Origin: Halisarca cf. caerulea
Lineage: Eukaryota; Porifera; Demospongiae; Chondrillida; Halisarcidae
NCBI GenBank assembly: GCA_963170055.1
Contig: CAUJGJ010000397.1
Span: 14,017,428-14,081,427 of the forward strand
Reading direction: 5' to 3'
DNA: 64,000 nt
Below the pieces are notes generated by a model. The model saw only the letters and a list, made by a program, of their open reading frames with translations, was not told where the DNA came from and did no database searches. Every line of letters begins with the position of its first letter. Position 1 is the first letter of the stretch. Positions 22,031 to 31,960 of this stretch are shown one piece after another. Both the position numbers and the translations under genes were made by a program.

Positions 22031-22045
22031 TTTTTTTACAGTGCA

Positions 22046-22308
22046 GAAGTAGAATCTGGATCCGCGTCTGACACATCATTTAAATGTGTTGCATAGTCAA
22101 AAGCATCTGATCCTAGTACAGCATCATCTTCAAGATTATCCATGTGGATATCACTTGCAAGATCTTTAGGATCAACTACATCAGATTCCTGATTATCATC
22201 ATTTAATTGATGCATATAATCACTTCCTTCAGTGACTAAGCCATGTCTCTGAGATGCCCTTGCTGAAGAGCGGCCAATTGGCATAGGTAGTGGACTCTGG
22301 GGTTGCTC
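22046..22308 (-). CDS. Host exon, 5' half, split by the CACTA element
   Basis: The frame starts at a candidate acceptor 'actccag|GAGCAACC' and encodes 'EQPQSPLPMPIGRSSARAS' and then an acidic stretch '...NDDNQESDVVDPKDLASD' up to 'DADPDSTS'. It joins in frame to 15358-15037 when the CACTA element is removed. The acidic, Ser-rich composition suggests a disordered linker. No further 5' exon was identified. Confidence 0.55.
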
Positions 22309-23676
22309 CTGGAGTCATTCAAACATAGGGATCACTGATATTATCTGACCCTGCATCAATAAACTGCAACAGTAAACCCCATACAGTAAACCCCATGCAA
22401 ATTATACCACGATCCCTCGAAAATTGTAAATTCAATGAATGTACAAATATAATGGTGAAATCTCTCTAAATAAACCCTCTGTAATCTGAAACCCTCCGCA
22501 AACTGGATATGTTTTCAATCCCCTTCACTGTAACAGTTACACAGCATTCACTGTACACATGGTTATGGTATGTCTGATTTGGATATGAAAGAAAATGACA
22601 GACATTATTAAAGTGTGGGAATAAATTGCTTTGTTTTCTGCAAGAACAAGATGTACAGTTCTAATGTTTTTGCTTGAACCAACGCTCAACATGTCTATTT
22701 TGTATCTTTGAGCCAAATTTACAATTTCATGTGACAGGATATTAGCTGCTATCCAACGAAGAAGAGGGATGATCCCACAAGGATATTATATTAATCCAAT
22801 TTTCCGTCCTAAAAGCAATAATTATTGAACCTTTCACAAATTGTTCTTAACCTTTTATCGAGGGATGGAAGTGCCCACGCAAAAAGTATTATCGTGGATG
22901 AGCTGCTACATAGTGGCTCAACCAGCGGTTGTTGGAGATGGGCGTAGCATAGCAAACTTTGTTCAAATTTTATATGCACACTACGTGTGGTGATAAGGGC
23001 ACTTGGTAGAAATTTGAGAGCTCTGGTGAACATTACAACAACGTTATAAGTAGTAGTAAATAATACAAAAAGAGCTAAAAAGTGTGTTATGTGACAATTA
23101 TACAATGATATACGGAATTATGAAATGTTTTACAAAGAATTGGTTTGAATTTGTCAAAATGAGGTTCTTGGCTAAATCTAAGATTTACAAGCTCTTGCAC
23201 CTTGTATCGCTTGGAACTGTACCTTTCTCGTATCCTCTCAGGGAGTGATCCTTTGAAAATATGCCAAAAATCAGATAACAGAGCTCGCACCGCTGTCTAT
23301 GTGTGCTATTGCTATCGCTTCAACTGCTTCTTTACACATTTTTGGACTGTTTTTTAGCCTACAGTGGATATGCGCTACTTTTGTAAGGTTTATACATTGA
23401 AGTTAAGCTATTCAAACCGTGTATTTTCACCCATCATCAGAACTTTTATATCTTTACATTTTGATCTATTCCAAGTCAGTGTGAGAAAATTTCTTTCAAT
23501 TAAGTATTCATTTGTGTTTCTTATAAGCTTAGCTAGCTATAAAAGTATTAGTAGTGCCAAAAACAATTGAATTCTCTCAAGAATGCTTGAAAAAGAAAGA
23601 ACCACTATGGTGGCTTGTCCACGACTATGGCTACACAATTTCACCATTTAGCCCAGAATACGGATTGGTATAATAG

Positions 23677-23680
<4 letters not shown>
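22309..23680. other. Non-coding stretch with a possible MITE and weak open frames
   Basis: Bases 22370-22560 contain 'cagtaaaccccatg' and 'ctctgtaatctgaaaccctcc', resembling the TACAGTGAAACC-type MITEs at 43163 and 44622. A minus-strand frame at 23290-23087 ('SDFWHIFKGSLPERIRERY') is protein-like but I do not recognise it and it has no start or splice support. Confidence 0.35.

Positions 23681-23682
<2 letters not shown>

Positions 23683-23739
<57 letters not shown>
23683..23739. repeat. (TA)n microsatellite
   Basis: Pure TA repeat preceding the MITE and retroelement region. Confidence 0.95.
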
Positions 23740-23746
<7 letters not shown>

Positions 23747-23778
23747 GGGTTCTCCTATTGTTGACAACAGAAGTGCAT

Positions 23779-24531
23779 AGGGTGTTTATAACCGTCTGTT
23801 GCTTGTTCCGATTGTGGGCGGTGCTTGTTTTCTACGTCATCAATTAGCGGCTGTTTTTAATGCGTCATTTAGCGTCTATCACATGACGTACGAAATCTCA
23901 CGTATCAACAGAATGGGGGAAGAAGGCGACTTTTGTGACGTTTTGCCCTCGTATCCGTGAAACGTCACGAAAATGGCAGTTTTGTTGAGGGCGAATATGA
24001 AGTCGCTTGGTTAGACCTCAGATGCATTCGAATCTCACCAAATCCAACTTCGATGGAATCTTAAGATGTTTCGGTTTGCGAAAATCGTTCCGGGCATAGT
24101 GCTACAATCAAGCAGTTTTTCGCAATTGGACCATTTAGGCTAAATTTTGGCCGTTTGAAGGGTGAAAAAAACAGGTTTTTCGGTTATTACTTTCTTACGG
24201 AAGATTATAACCTATAGCCCGGAACGATTTTCAGATAGCTCACCACTTGTTCTGTCTTTTCGTGTTGTTTAATGGGAATTGAGAGGGATCTAAGGTCTAA
24301 CCAAGGCGAAGTTTGTCTAAAAGTGCTATGTATTCCTAGCTGGCTATCTTCCTTCAGACAATAGAAACAATCGCTAGTTAAGTACCAACATGCGCGGAAT
24401 ATATACAACTTTCGTCCAGTAAGAAGAACTGGGCGAAATCTGGTCAACGAAGTAGAAATGATCGATAATTTGTGAAGCTATTTCAAGACGGCCATTTTTG
24501 CATTTTATTCCCGGACAGTTATAAACACCCT
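23779..24531. mobile_element. MITE with AGGGTGTTTATAAC termini
   Basis: Left AGGGTGTTTATAACCGTC (from 23779) and right GACAGTTATAAACACCCT (to 24531) are inverted repeats with one mismatch in 17. Internal palindromic features include two 'ggaacgattttc'-like segments in opposite orientation (24085 and 24222). No coding capacity. A target duplication is not obvious. Confidence 0.75.
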
Positions 24532-24696
24532 GTGTGTTGACCAGACCCTGCAGTCAAGAATTGCCTCTTTAATTTGGAGCTTCTGGGTAGTAGACTGCAA
24601 CTTCTGCACTCCCATGATGCCCTCTGCCTCCTTCAACATCCTTTCAGCCTTCCGTCTTGAGAACTGCCCCCTGCTTTTCCTCATCTTTGTTGCTGG

Positions 24697-25741
24697 CTTT
24701 TGATGATATTCAGCGGTCACTGTTGGAAAAGATTTGCAATGTTCGCCTATGTGATCAAACTTGGGTTCAGGCTTCCTTGCCAGTGAAATCTGGGGGATAA
24801 GGGATTAGGAGTTTGGCTATGCTAGAGCCCTCCGCCTTTTTGGCATCCGCTGCTGGCTCCTCCTCCATCTCTAGTATGATCCTCCCAGATAGATGCCTCA
24901 TTGAAGACTACACCATTCAGCAAGAAGCTTTGGAAATCTGGCATGCCAGCAACCCAGAGGATCCCCCATCAGGACCGAAGGTAACCTAACAGAAGGCCTG
25001 GGACACGCCAGTGTTTGCTGGTGTTTTTTCATCACTTCTCCATGAAGCTTCCCCAAAGTGTAGAGCACGTTTGCTTGCAGCTCAGAAGAAGGAGAGTGGT
25101 GCCTGGTTAAATGCTCCCCACATCTCTTCTTTGGGTTTGCGCATGCAGTTGGTCTTCGTCTGGGCACTCCCCTCTGCTTGGAGCCCATTTGCCAACATTG
25201 TGGACAGGGTGTAGATGTCAGTGAAACACATGGCCTCTCTTGTTGGAGAAGTCAAGGTCGGATCCCTCGCCATTGGGCCAACAATGACGTCATTAAGCAT
25301 TCCTTGGCAGCCATCAACATCCCTGCTACCCTAGAACCAAAAGGTCTCTGTCATGGCGATGGCAGAAGACCAAATGGAGTTACAATCATCCCATGGAAGA
25401 GTGGCCAGGCACTCATTTGGGATGTGACTTGTCACGACACCTTTGCCCCTTCGAACATCCCACTATCCTGTTCATCTGCTGGTCGTGTTGCTAATGAGGC
25501 AGCCAAGAACAAGTGTAGGACATATGCTGATTTGAGGCAGTCTCCCCACTTCATCCCATTGGCCATGGAAACCATGGGTGTCTTTGCAGAAGATACCCAT
25601 GCATTCCTCATTGAGATTGTCCAACGTCTGCGAACACAAAGTGGTGACTCACTAGCCTTTCCAAGGCTCTGTCAGCGGATTAGTGTTTGTATCCAGAGAT
25701 TTAACTCAGTATCTATTTTGGGCACTTGCCCTGTGTCTTAA
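24697..25741 (+). pseudogene. 3' part of an RT-bearing retroelement with PD-(D/E)XK-like C-terminus
   Basis: Conceptual frames with shifts give, in order, 'FDDIQRSLLEKICN', 'WVQASLPVKSGGLGI', 'ARLLAAQKKESGAWLNAPHI' and 'VDVSETHGLSCWRSQGRIPR'. These are followed by 'LEPKGLCHGDGRRPNGVTII', 'GQALIWDVTC' and 'FNSVSILGT'. This string matches the thumb and C-terminal region of a reverse-transcriptase family common in cnidarian and sponge genomes. The E ... D-x-R-P-x-G ... W-D-x-T-C pattern resembles a PD-(D/E)XK nuclease core. The last 187 codons (25178-25741) are uninterrupted, while upstream there are at least two frameshifts. Superfamily not determined. Confidence 0.7.
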
Positions 25742-25863
25742 TTTTATGCATTGTTAGCCTTAATATGTGTTTTGTGCTTAACATTTTTTTGGTTTAACCA
25801 TCTGTATGTGTAGTGTCGTGTTCTGCTTGCTGTAAAAGTGTTTTGGCAATAATAATAATATTG

Positions 25864-25865
<2 letters not shown>

Positions 25866-25945
<80 letters not shown>
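25866..25945. repeat. (TA)n microsatellite, interrupted
   Basis: TA repeat with 'gtatgta' and 'tacata' interruptions, directly against the left end of the ISL2EU-type element. Confidence 0.9.
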
Positions 25946-25990
25946 GAGGGTATTCCATAATGACGTCACCACCCACGTGTTGGCAGCGTC

Positions 25991-26010
25991 CGCCATCTTG
26001 AGTGGCAAAA
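25991..26010. promoter_or_regulatory. YY1-like motif within the inner terminal repeat
   Basis: GCCATCTTGAGTGGCA near the left end and its inverse near the right end include CCATCTT/AAGATGG, the core of YY1 sites often found just downstream of animal promoters. Both genes of the element start within about 135 bp inside these repeats. Confidence 0.4.
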
Positions 26011-26124
26011 GGAGCTATTGAAGTGTATTCTAGGTGTGCGAACCGAACGACGAAAGGCAGTGGAATTATTGTTTCTGTAGATTTTCTAGCGATCCCGAAC
26101 TCCAATTTTTGTAGGCAAGCAGCT

Positions 26125-28318
26125 ATGGTTAAGAGTTGTTGTGCTGTAGGCTGTAGTAATCGAGCGTCGAAAGGCAGCGGGATTAGTTTCTATAGATTTC
26201 CGAGCGACCCCGAACGTCGATTGAAGTGGATAGCCGCCGTAAAGAGAGAGAATTGGGAGCCTTCGGAACACAGCTGGATCTGTTCTGCTCATTTTATTGA
26301 CGGAAAGAGTGATGATCCACTTTCTCCCGACTACGTTCCCAGTATCTTCAATCACGTCCCTAGTCCTATGAAAAGGAAGAGAGCATCAACTCTCGAGGAT
26401 TACCACAGGAGGAAAAGAGCCTCCTCTACACGCCTTGAAACGATAAGGATGGAGACATCAAGGCATTTGCTAACACAAAGTGATAGTTCTACTAGCATTG
26501 TGGCAAGCAATAGCTCTAACACCTCACCATTGCTGCTGCAAGACACACACATAAATAAATACACTCAGACTGGACTAGTCATAACCACCAGTATTCATAC
26601 ACAATCAGAAATGACATTAGACACCCTCGGAAATTTAGAAGAAGAGCATGTTAAACTAATCAAGGGAAAGATGGCCACCCAGTTGTCTGAACAGAGTTTA
26701 GAAAGGGATGACAGCAAAGTTAAGTTTTACACTGGTTTACCATCATTTGTTACCCTGAAAATTCTGTTCGATTTTGTCAACCCATATGCAAGGGAACATC
26801 ATCGCTCCACTCTCGCATGTGGAACATGTCCGCGCTAATTCGGAGGTGTGAAAATTTCGGTCTTTTTTAGAGCTTCTGTTCTCAACTTGTAGTAGATGCA
26901 GAGAGTCAAACAAGGGATCAAGATGTACGCAGACATGTAGACGTTCGTACGAATCCTTTTTTGAAGGCTTGCTTTTATCACGAAGAAGCTACTGAGGTTT
27001 TCCTGACCCCTACTGAAAAGTGAAACGCTCTGGGTGCTATCTGGCGGAACGCTTCCATGGCTATTTTTTTAACATAAATCGCTATAACAAAACATTTACT
27101 AACTTTTCCATGCGGGTGAGTTGACCGTTCCTTTCCAAAGTCGAGATCTGATCCATTGGGCCTTAAAAGCCACCATTCAAGCTCCCGTAACTTGGGACAG
27201 GAACAAAATCTCTCTCTCACCCACATGGAAAAGTTGTATATTTCCGATGGCTCGACGTTGACACCAAGAAACTGTCTCCAGCTTGTTCCCTCACGTAGCA
27301 CCCAGCCGAAAACTATGATTCAGAAGAAACACCAAGTTAGGTCACAAGCAAGCAGGTGACAGAGCAACCTTGACGACATAAACGTCACTAAACGTGGATT
27401 CGCCATTCGTATACGCCCAAATATTAGTTCGAATCACGAGATAACTGCGTGACTAATAACTTGTAAGCACCCAAAAATTACAATTTATCGCTATGCAAAC
27501 TGAGAAGCGCTATCATAACAGATCCTGGACATGTCCCACATGCGCTGACAAATTTCCAGCAATTCCTCCTCATTCTTATGAAGTTACGCCTCAATCTTCT
27601 AGATCAAGATTTGGCATATAGATTTGGAGTATCTCAGCCAACTGTTTCAAGGATTATTAAAAAGTGGGTGGATATTTTGTATGTTTGTTTGAAGCCCCTT
27701 GTTATGTGGCCAGAACGTGGTGAACTTGGAAAAACCATGCCTGAAGATTATAAAAGAGCATTTCCAAAATGTGTTTGCATTATAGATTGCTTTGAAGTTT
27801 TTTGTGAACGACCATGTGATTTGATGGCAAGAGCACAAACTTACTCCCATTACAAACACCACAACACCGTTAAATTCCTCATTGGTATTACACCCCAGGG
27901 AGTGATATCATTTGTATCAAAAGGCTGGAGAGGTAGGGTGTCAGACAAGCACTTAACTGAAAATTGTGGTATTTTAAATCACTTGCTACCAGGTGATCAA
28001 ATTTTGGCAGATCGCGGTTTTAATGTGCAAGAAAGCGTCGGCATGTACTGTGCGGAAATAAAAGTTCCACCTTTCACCAGAGGCAAGAAGCAACTCTCTT
28101 CAATTGAAGTTGAAAGGGCCCGTAAATTGTCCCAAGTCAGGATACATGTTGAAAGAGTAATAGGTGTTCTCAAACAGAAATATACAATATTTCAATCTAT
28201 TCTGCCCATTAGTGCAATTATGTGTGATAGTGAAACAGACTGTAGTTTTATTGATAAAGCAGTAGTGATTTGTTGTGCTTTGTGTAACTGCTGTGAGTCT
28301 GTTGTTCCATTACATTAA
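26125..28318 (+). pseudogene. THAP-domain DDE transposase (ISL2EU type), split by a MITE
   Basis: The real start is the ATG at 26125, at the head of the THAP zinc finger: 'MVKSCCAVGCSNR', 'FYRFPSDPERRLKWI', 'ICSAHF' and 'PSIF' (C2CH ligands plus the AVPTF-like box). A basic linker 'MKRKRAS' follows. Coding stops artificially at a MITE (26814-27544) and resumes at 27547. The second part has a helix-turn-helix '[17 protein letters not shown]' and a DDE core with 'CIIDCFEVF', 'LADRGFNVQ' and '[14 protein letters not shown]'. Without the insert and one CT copy the frame is 486 residues and uninterrupted. So the MITE insertion is the only disabling lesion seen, and the transposase was intact until then. 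Confidence 0.88.
26814..27544. mobile_element. 731-bp MITE (CGCATGTGGGACATGTCC family), CT target duplication
   Basis: Termini CGCATGTGGAACATGTCC and GGACATGTCCCACATGCG differ at one base. CT flanks both sides (26812-26813, 27545-27546), and removing the insert with one CT restores the transposase frame. The sequence aligns along its whole length with 34374-35102 in inverse orientation. Both have 'ctaattcggaggtgtgaaa' near one end and 'cataaatcgctata' plus 'aacttttccatgcgggtg' inside. No coding capacity. Confidence 0.9.
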
Positions 28319-28391
28319 CCATTTTAAAAGCCAACGGATGTATACGTATATAGCATGATGTCTATGAGGTTCCAGCTGGACTAATGTGCTG

Positions 28392-30088
28392 TTAATCTGC
28401 TGTAGTAGTAGGTCTAGATTGTGTATACCATTTACCAAGAATCTCGGGCAGCACACATTGTTTGTAGAAGTGGGTGGCTTTGTCAATTGCATCGGCAATG
28501 AACTCTTCGTTGATGTCAATTTGTAAGACCAATAGCTCTTCTTCCCTCCACATAACAAAGTGACAAGAATTGACTGAACATAATTTCATTTGTAACTGAA
28601 TTTGGTAGTAGTATGTGTGATCTGTTTTCAAGGCGAAACAACCATCATGTACATGTTCCAAGCAAAATCTGCTGTCGTTTGTTGATTCCAAAAATGAACG
28701 ATCGACACATGAAAATGGGCATTTAACTTCAATAACCCCTGATCCACAGCAACTGCAATTGACCAACCCATCTGGTGAAGCTCCCAAGTAGGGATACTGT
28801 GGATGAATTACCAGACCACTGTCACTCACTGTGAGGTCAGAATGGTCAGCAGCAATAGAGGAAAAATAGGCATCTCTTGCTGTCTTCTCATGCTCACATC
28901 CCCACTTGGTGGCTTTGGTACTAAATCTCACACTCTCAGGGTAGCAGATTGACTTGAATAGAGACTGGGAGGGCTTCAATGGGTTAGTACGAATGGATGC
29001 TTTGAATCGAGATGCAGTGATGCGGCCTGCTCTGAAACGGAACCATTCTTTGGATAGGGATTGTACACGGGCTGCCAATTCAATGTTTCGTACTTGATCA
29101 CCACTGACACTCATCATCTTGAACACTTCGTGGCATTCATGTACCAACTCATCATATTGCATGGACAAGTACTCATCCTTGAACATAGATAACAGGGGCT
29201 CTGACATGACAGTGTGGTCAACAACGTAATGATCATTGTATTTGGGTAGTATTGACAAAAGAGCAGGTTTTTCATTCGTTCTGGATAGCTTATCAAACAG
29301 GTTTTCAAGCTCAGCATCTGATGGTGTAGTCATTATGAATGAGCGTGAGCTTGAGGCTGATGGAGATGTGTCAGTGCATTGATCCTGCTTATTTACCAAT
29401 CGCTTTCTTTTTGTTCCTGGTGCTGAAAAGTCAACGTCTGAAAAATAGGGGCAAAATGAACCTTCTTCATGGAAGGGGGTAGCCACTGACAAGGCTCAGA
29501 TGTACATGAAGTTTCCCTAGTAAACTTAGTATGTGCCTCCACTGTGAACAGCAATGCTGCCACATGTGAACAAACCTCACCCAGCCCAGCCATGCAAGTG
29601 CAGTGAGCTGCTGCAATGGTCCCGTTTGTCTCTGCAGCTACCCATGGCTGAGTTGGCTGAGCTGTGACTGTCTGAGAATGCCTAACTTTAGCCCTAACTA
29701 CGATACTATTACTATCAGAACCAGTAACCTTATAGCACACAACATTACCAACCCAACCAGCGACAAGATACTTGTAGCCGTCCAAACTCTTGTACGCTTT
29801 TAAATCTTCTTTAGTGTAAGGGCTTGGTGTGTTGATTAAATAATTATAGATGTCCGGGTATTCGATTTCAGGCATCGAATCAGTTAGGACAGAAAGTGTG
29901 TAAGGATCGTCCGAACCTGGTCCAATGCAGTCCAACTTCGTCGTATACCTCGATTTCGCTTCGCTGTCCAGCTGTAAAAAGTACTGAGAGAACTTTCGCG
30001 ATGACATTTCGTCATAGAGTAGTGATTCGATACTAAAAGGAAAGTCGACGACGACAAGTGCCACTCGAACACGTGGTTCTTCTGCCAC
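28392..30088 (-). pseudogene. SWIM zinc-finger and YqaJ-like nuclease of the ISL2EU element, one frameshift
   Basis: The start at 30088 ('MAEEPRVRVALVVVDFPFSI') opens a 231-codon frame that contains a SWIM finger 'CTCMAGLGEVCSHVAALLF' (CxC...CxH). It then slips near 29445 in a T-run; the -1 frame continues as 'YFSDVDFSAPGTKRKRL'. The YqaJ exonuclease domain follows: 'WFRFRAGRITASRFK', 'WGCEHEKTARDAYF', 'YLGASPDGLV', 'GVIEVKCPFS' and 'YYYQIQLQMKLC'. The Glu, Asp, Glu-x-Lys and Gln residues of this phage-type nuclease fold are all present. Its role in ISL2EU transposition is unknown. The frameshift may be a real mutation or a base-call error; a cryptic acceptor 'ctatttttcag' at the same place offers a splicing explanation. 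Confidence 0.85.
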
Positions 30089-30149
30089 TCAAGATGGCAG
30101 ACGCATTATCGCGTGGGCGCGTTGCCAGGGAATATTGCGTAATCGAATA

Positions 30150-30152
<3 letters not shown>

Positions 30153-30242
<90 letters not shown>
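30153..30242. repeat. (CT)n then (TA)n compound microsatellite
   Basis: A long CT run is followed by TA repeats, filling the gap between the ISL2EU right end and the next MITE. Confidence 0.95.
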
Positions 30243-30422
30243 GTCAAACTTGGTTAGAAAGTCACTGTTTACAACATCAGCCTCTTTACAACAACACACA
30301 TGGTAGGAACAAATTTAATGACCTCTGTACTAAAAGTCCTGGTTACAACAACAACTTTGTTATAACAGCATGCACATTGAAGTGGCACCAAGGGTGTCAC
30401 TGTAAACAAGTTTGACTGTATA
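30239..30422. mobile_element. TA-flanked MITE, termini TAGTCAAACTTG
   Basis: Left TATAGTCAAACTTGG and right CAAGTTTGACTGTA are inverted repeats (12-14 bp) in a TA context, as for Tc1/mariner-type MITEs. Length is about 184 bp, with no coding capacity. Confidence 0.7.
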
Positions 30423-30584
30423 GATGTATCCCACTGCATGGGCGGTATCCATTATCTTCAAAGAGTCTGCCTTGGGTATTTTCATGATATATACCGGGGT
30501 ATATCAATGACCCCAAGTCATATACCCCGGTTTTGTCAACAGGATGATGAAAAAGCAGCACACCTGCTCAATGTGCAATGTGTA

Positions 30585-31921
30585 TTAACCCTCCTAGGTC
30601 TGTAATTAAGCGCCCACCTGACCTCGTGCGCCGAGAGATTTAGCAAGAAGTTTGCGCGTAGAAGGGAGGTGTTCGAAATTTGACGATAACTTTTTACTCG
30701 GCGTCTTTCAAGTATTTCGAGTTTCGCTTAGTTTGTTTCGAAAGGCTTCATTTAGCCTTTCGTCTGTAGACTTTGTGATCTTGTCGCTTGAGCAAGAAAT
30801 GGAGCAAGTTTAACGACACCGAGGAAGATGAAACTGAACGCGAATGGAAAGGTAAGTGTCTATCTACTGCTAATTTGTTGAAGACGGAAGATCTGCGACT
30901 ACATTTGCATGTTGTTGTTTATTTGCGCAGAGCTAGTTACGAGATGTGCCCGAAAAGTGCTCAGAACACGTAGCTTTCTTTGTACGTATCTCAGCCGAAG
31001 GTTGTTTCCATCGTGTACCTTCCTTGGCCGTCCTTAGACAGTCTCCTCTGCTGTTTCAACCAACACACGCTCTCTTTCTGCCTTCGAACTGGACTCGCGG
31101 ACGGTCTACTGCTGTCATGGGCTGAAAAGAACATTTCTTGTGCGAATGCCCACTTGCTGTTGTAATCGTCCGGACAAGTCACCAAACTGGACAAGCTCCT
31201 TCCTAAAGTCCATTATGTAACCCAGGATATCGCTTCTCTTCCACTTGGTTTGTTATCATGTGGGCTGCTTTCAAACAGAGGGACTGTGATCTGCTGGAGT
31301 TATTAAGGTGCTTTGTTCTTGCATAGCATGAGCTACTTGCTACTGATCTACGTGCTGTTGTTGTCATGCCATCTCTTCTGCAGTTATGCTTGCAAGTACT
31401 GCATGGTAAACATGGTCCTGACAAGTGAAGGTAGGCTTCTTGAAGCACACTTCCTCCCAAATCTCTGTGTCATCGATCTTCTCTTCCAGTTCCTCCACAG
31501 AATCACTGTCAACCAGAGAGGTCTCCAAGTGCCAGAGAGGGATGCCAAACTTTTCTTCAAACCAAGCCTGATGCAGAGAAGATGTGTTCAAGTCACCTTA
31601 CAGAGCTTGCCATGACTTTATTTTGATTTCAGTATGCTTGAATTGTATAATTATTATGTTCCCGTACATTTGCTCCTTGCCTTTTCGTAAGCGCTCGAAT
31701 CTCTAAAATTATAAATAGAACCCCTATGTCATCTTACCATCTTTGGAAAGCCCTATTTTTAGGCTTTCTAATGATGTCAGACTTGAAATTATAGCGTGTT
31801 CCTATCGACCAGTTCGATCGTTTGAATTTTCCTCTCTTTTCACGGGCGCTTTTGGGCGTCTCGGTGTCTTACGTAATAACATTCGCGGGCGCTTTTGGGC
31901 GTCTCGGCTTTAATGGGTTAA
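30585..31921. mobile_element. TTAA-flanked nonautonomous element, piggyBac-like
   Basis: TTAACCC begins at 30585 and GGGTTAA ends at 31921, giving a TTAA duplication with CCC termini as in piggyBac. Near the right end a 22-bp GC-rich segment 'cgggcgcttttgggcgtctc' is repeated (about 31839 and 31886). Bases 31715-31790 align with 36375-36445, upstream of the piggyBac transposase at 33550-36186 ('ggaaag.cctat.tttaggctttc.aatgatgt'). The element may therefore be mobilised by that lineage. Interior open frames (such as 31591-31364 on minus) are short and unrecognised. Confidence 0.7.
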
Positions 31922-31960
31922 TGTTTATACGAAAAAGGTCCTGTTGTTCTTCTTACGCAG

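Larger units (their letters stand above)
15359..22043. mobile_element. Complete CACTA/EnSpm-like transposon, 6,685 bp
   Basis: The termini are CACAGTAAAAAA (left) and TTTTTTTACAGTG (right), inverted and nearly identical. Direct CA dinucleotides flank the element (15357-15358, 22044-22045). Subterminal regions carry many copies of a 'tagcacac/gtgtgcta' motif in both orientations (about 15385-15690 and 21885-22030), as expected for the transposase-binding arrays of CACTA elements. Inside are two divergent multi-exon genes: a zinc-finger TNP2-like transposase on the minus strand and a SAM-domain gene on the plus strand. Both have open frames and consensus splice sites, so the copy may be young. 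Confidence 0.9.
25946..30154. mobile_element. ISL2EU-type (IS4EU) DNA transposon carrying two genes
   Basis: The outer termini GAGGGTATTC (25946) and GAATACCCTC (to 30154) are inverted. An inner 16-bp GCCATCTTGAGTGGCA is also inverted between the ends (about 25991 and 30088). It encodes a THAP-DDE transposase on plus and a SWIM-YqaJ nuclease on minus, converging with 73 bp between stops. This gene pair defines the ISL2EU/IS4EU superfamily. The element sits between (TA)n on the left and (CT)n(TA)n on the right; no exact target duplication can be read in that context. The transposase is split by a 731-bp MITE and the nuclease gene has one frameshift, so the copy is no longer autonomous. Confidence 0.9.

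Noticed and set aside
23087..23290. Minus-strand 'SDFWHIFKGSLPERIRERY' frame as a gene
   Set aside because: Protein-like but without start, splice signals or recognised domain; left as unassigned.
30788..31615. Short frames in the TTAA element as a transposase
   Set aside because: No piggyBac catalytic motif; the element is treated as nonautonomous.
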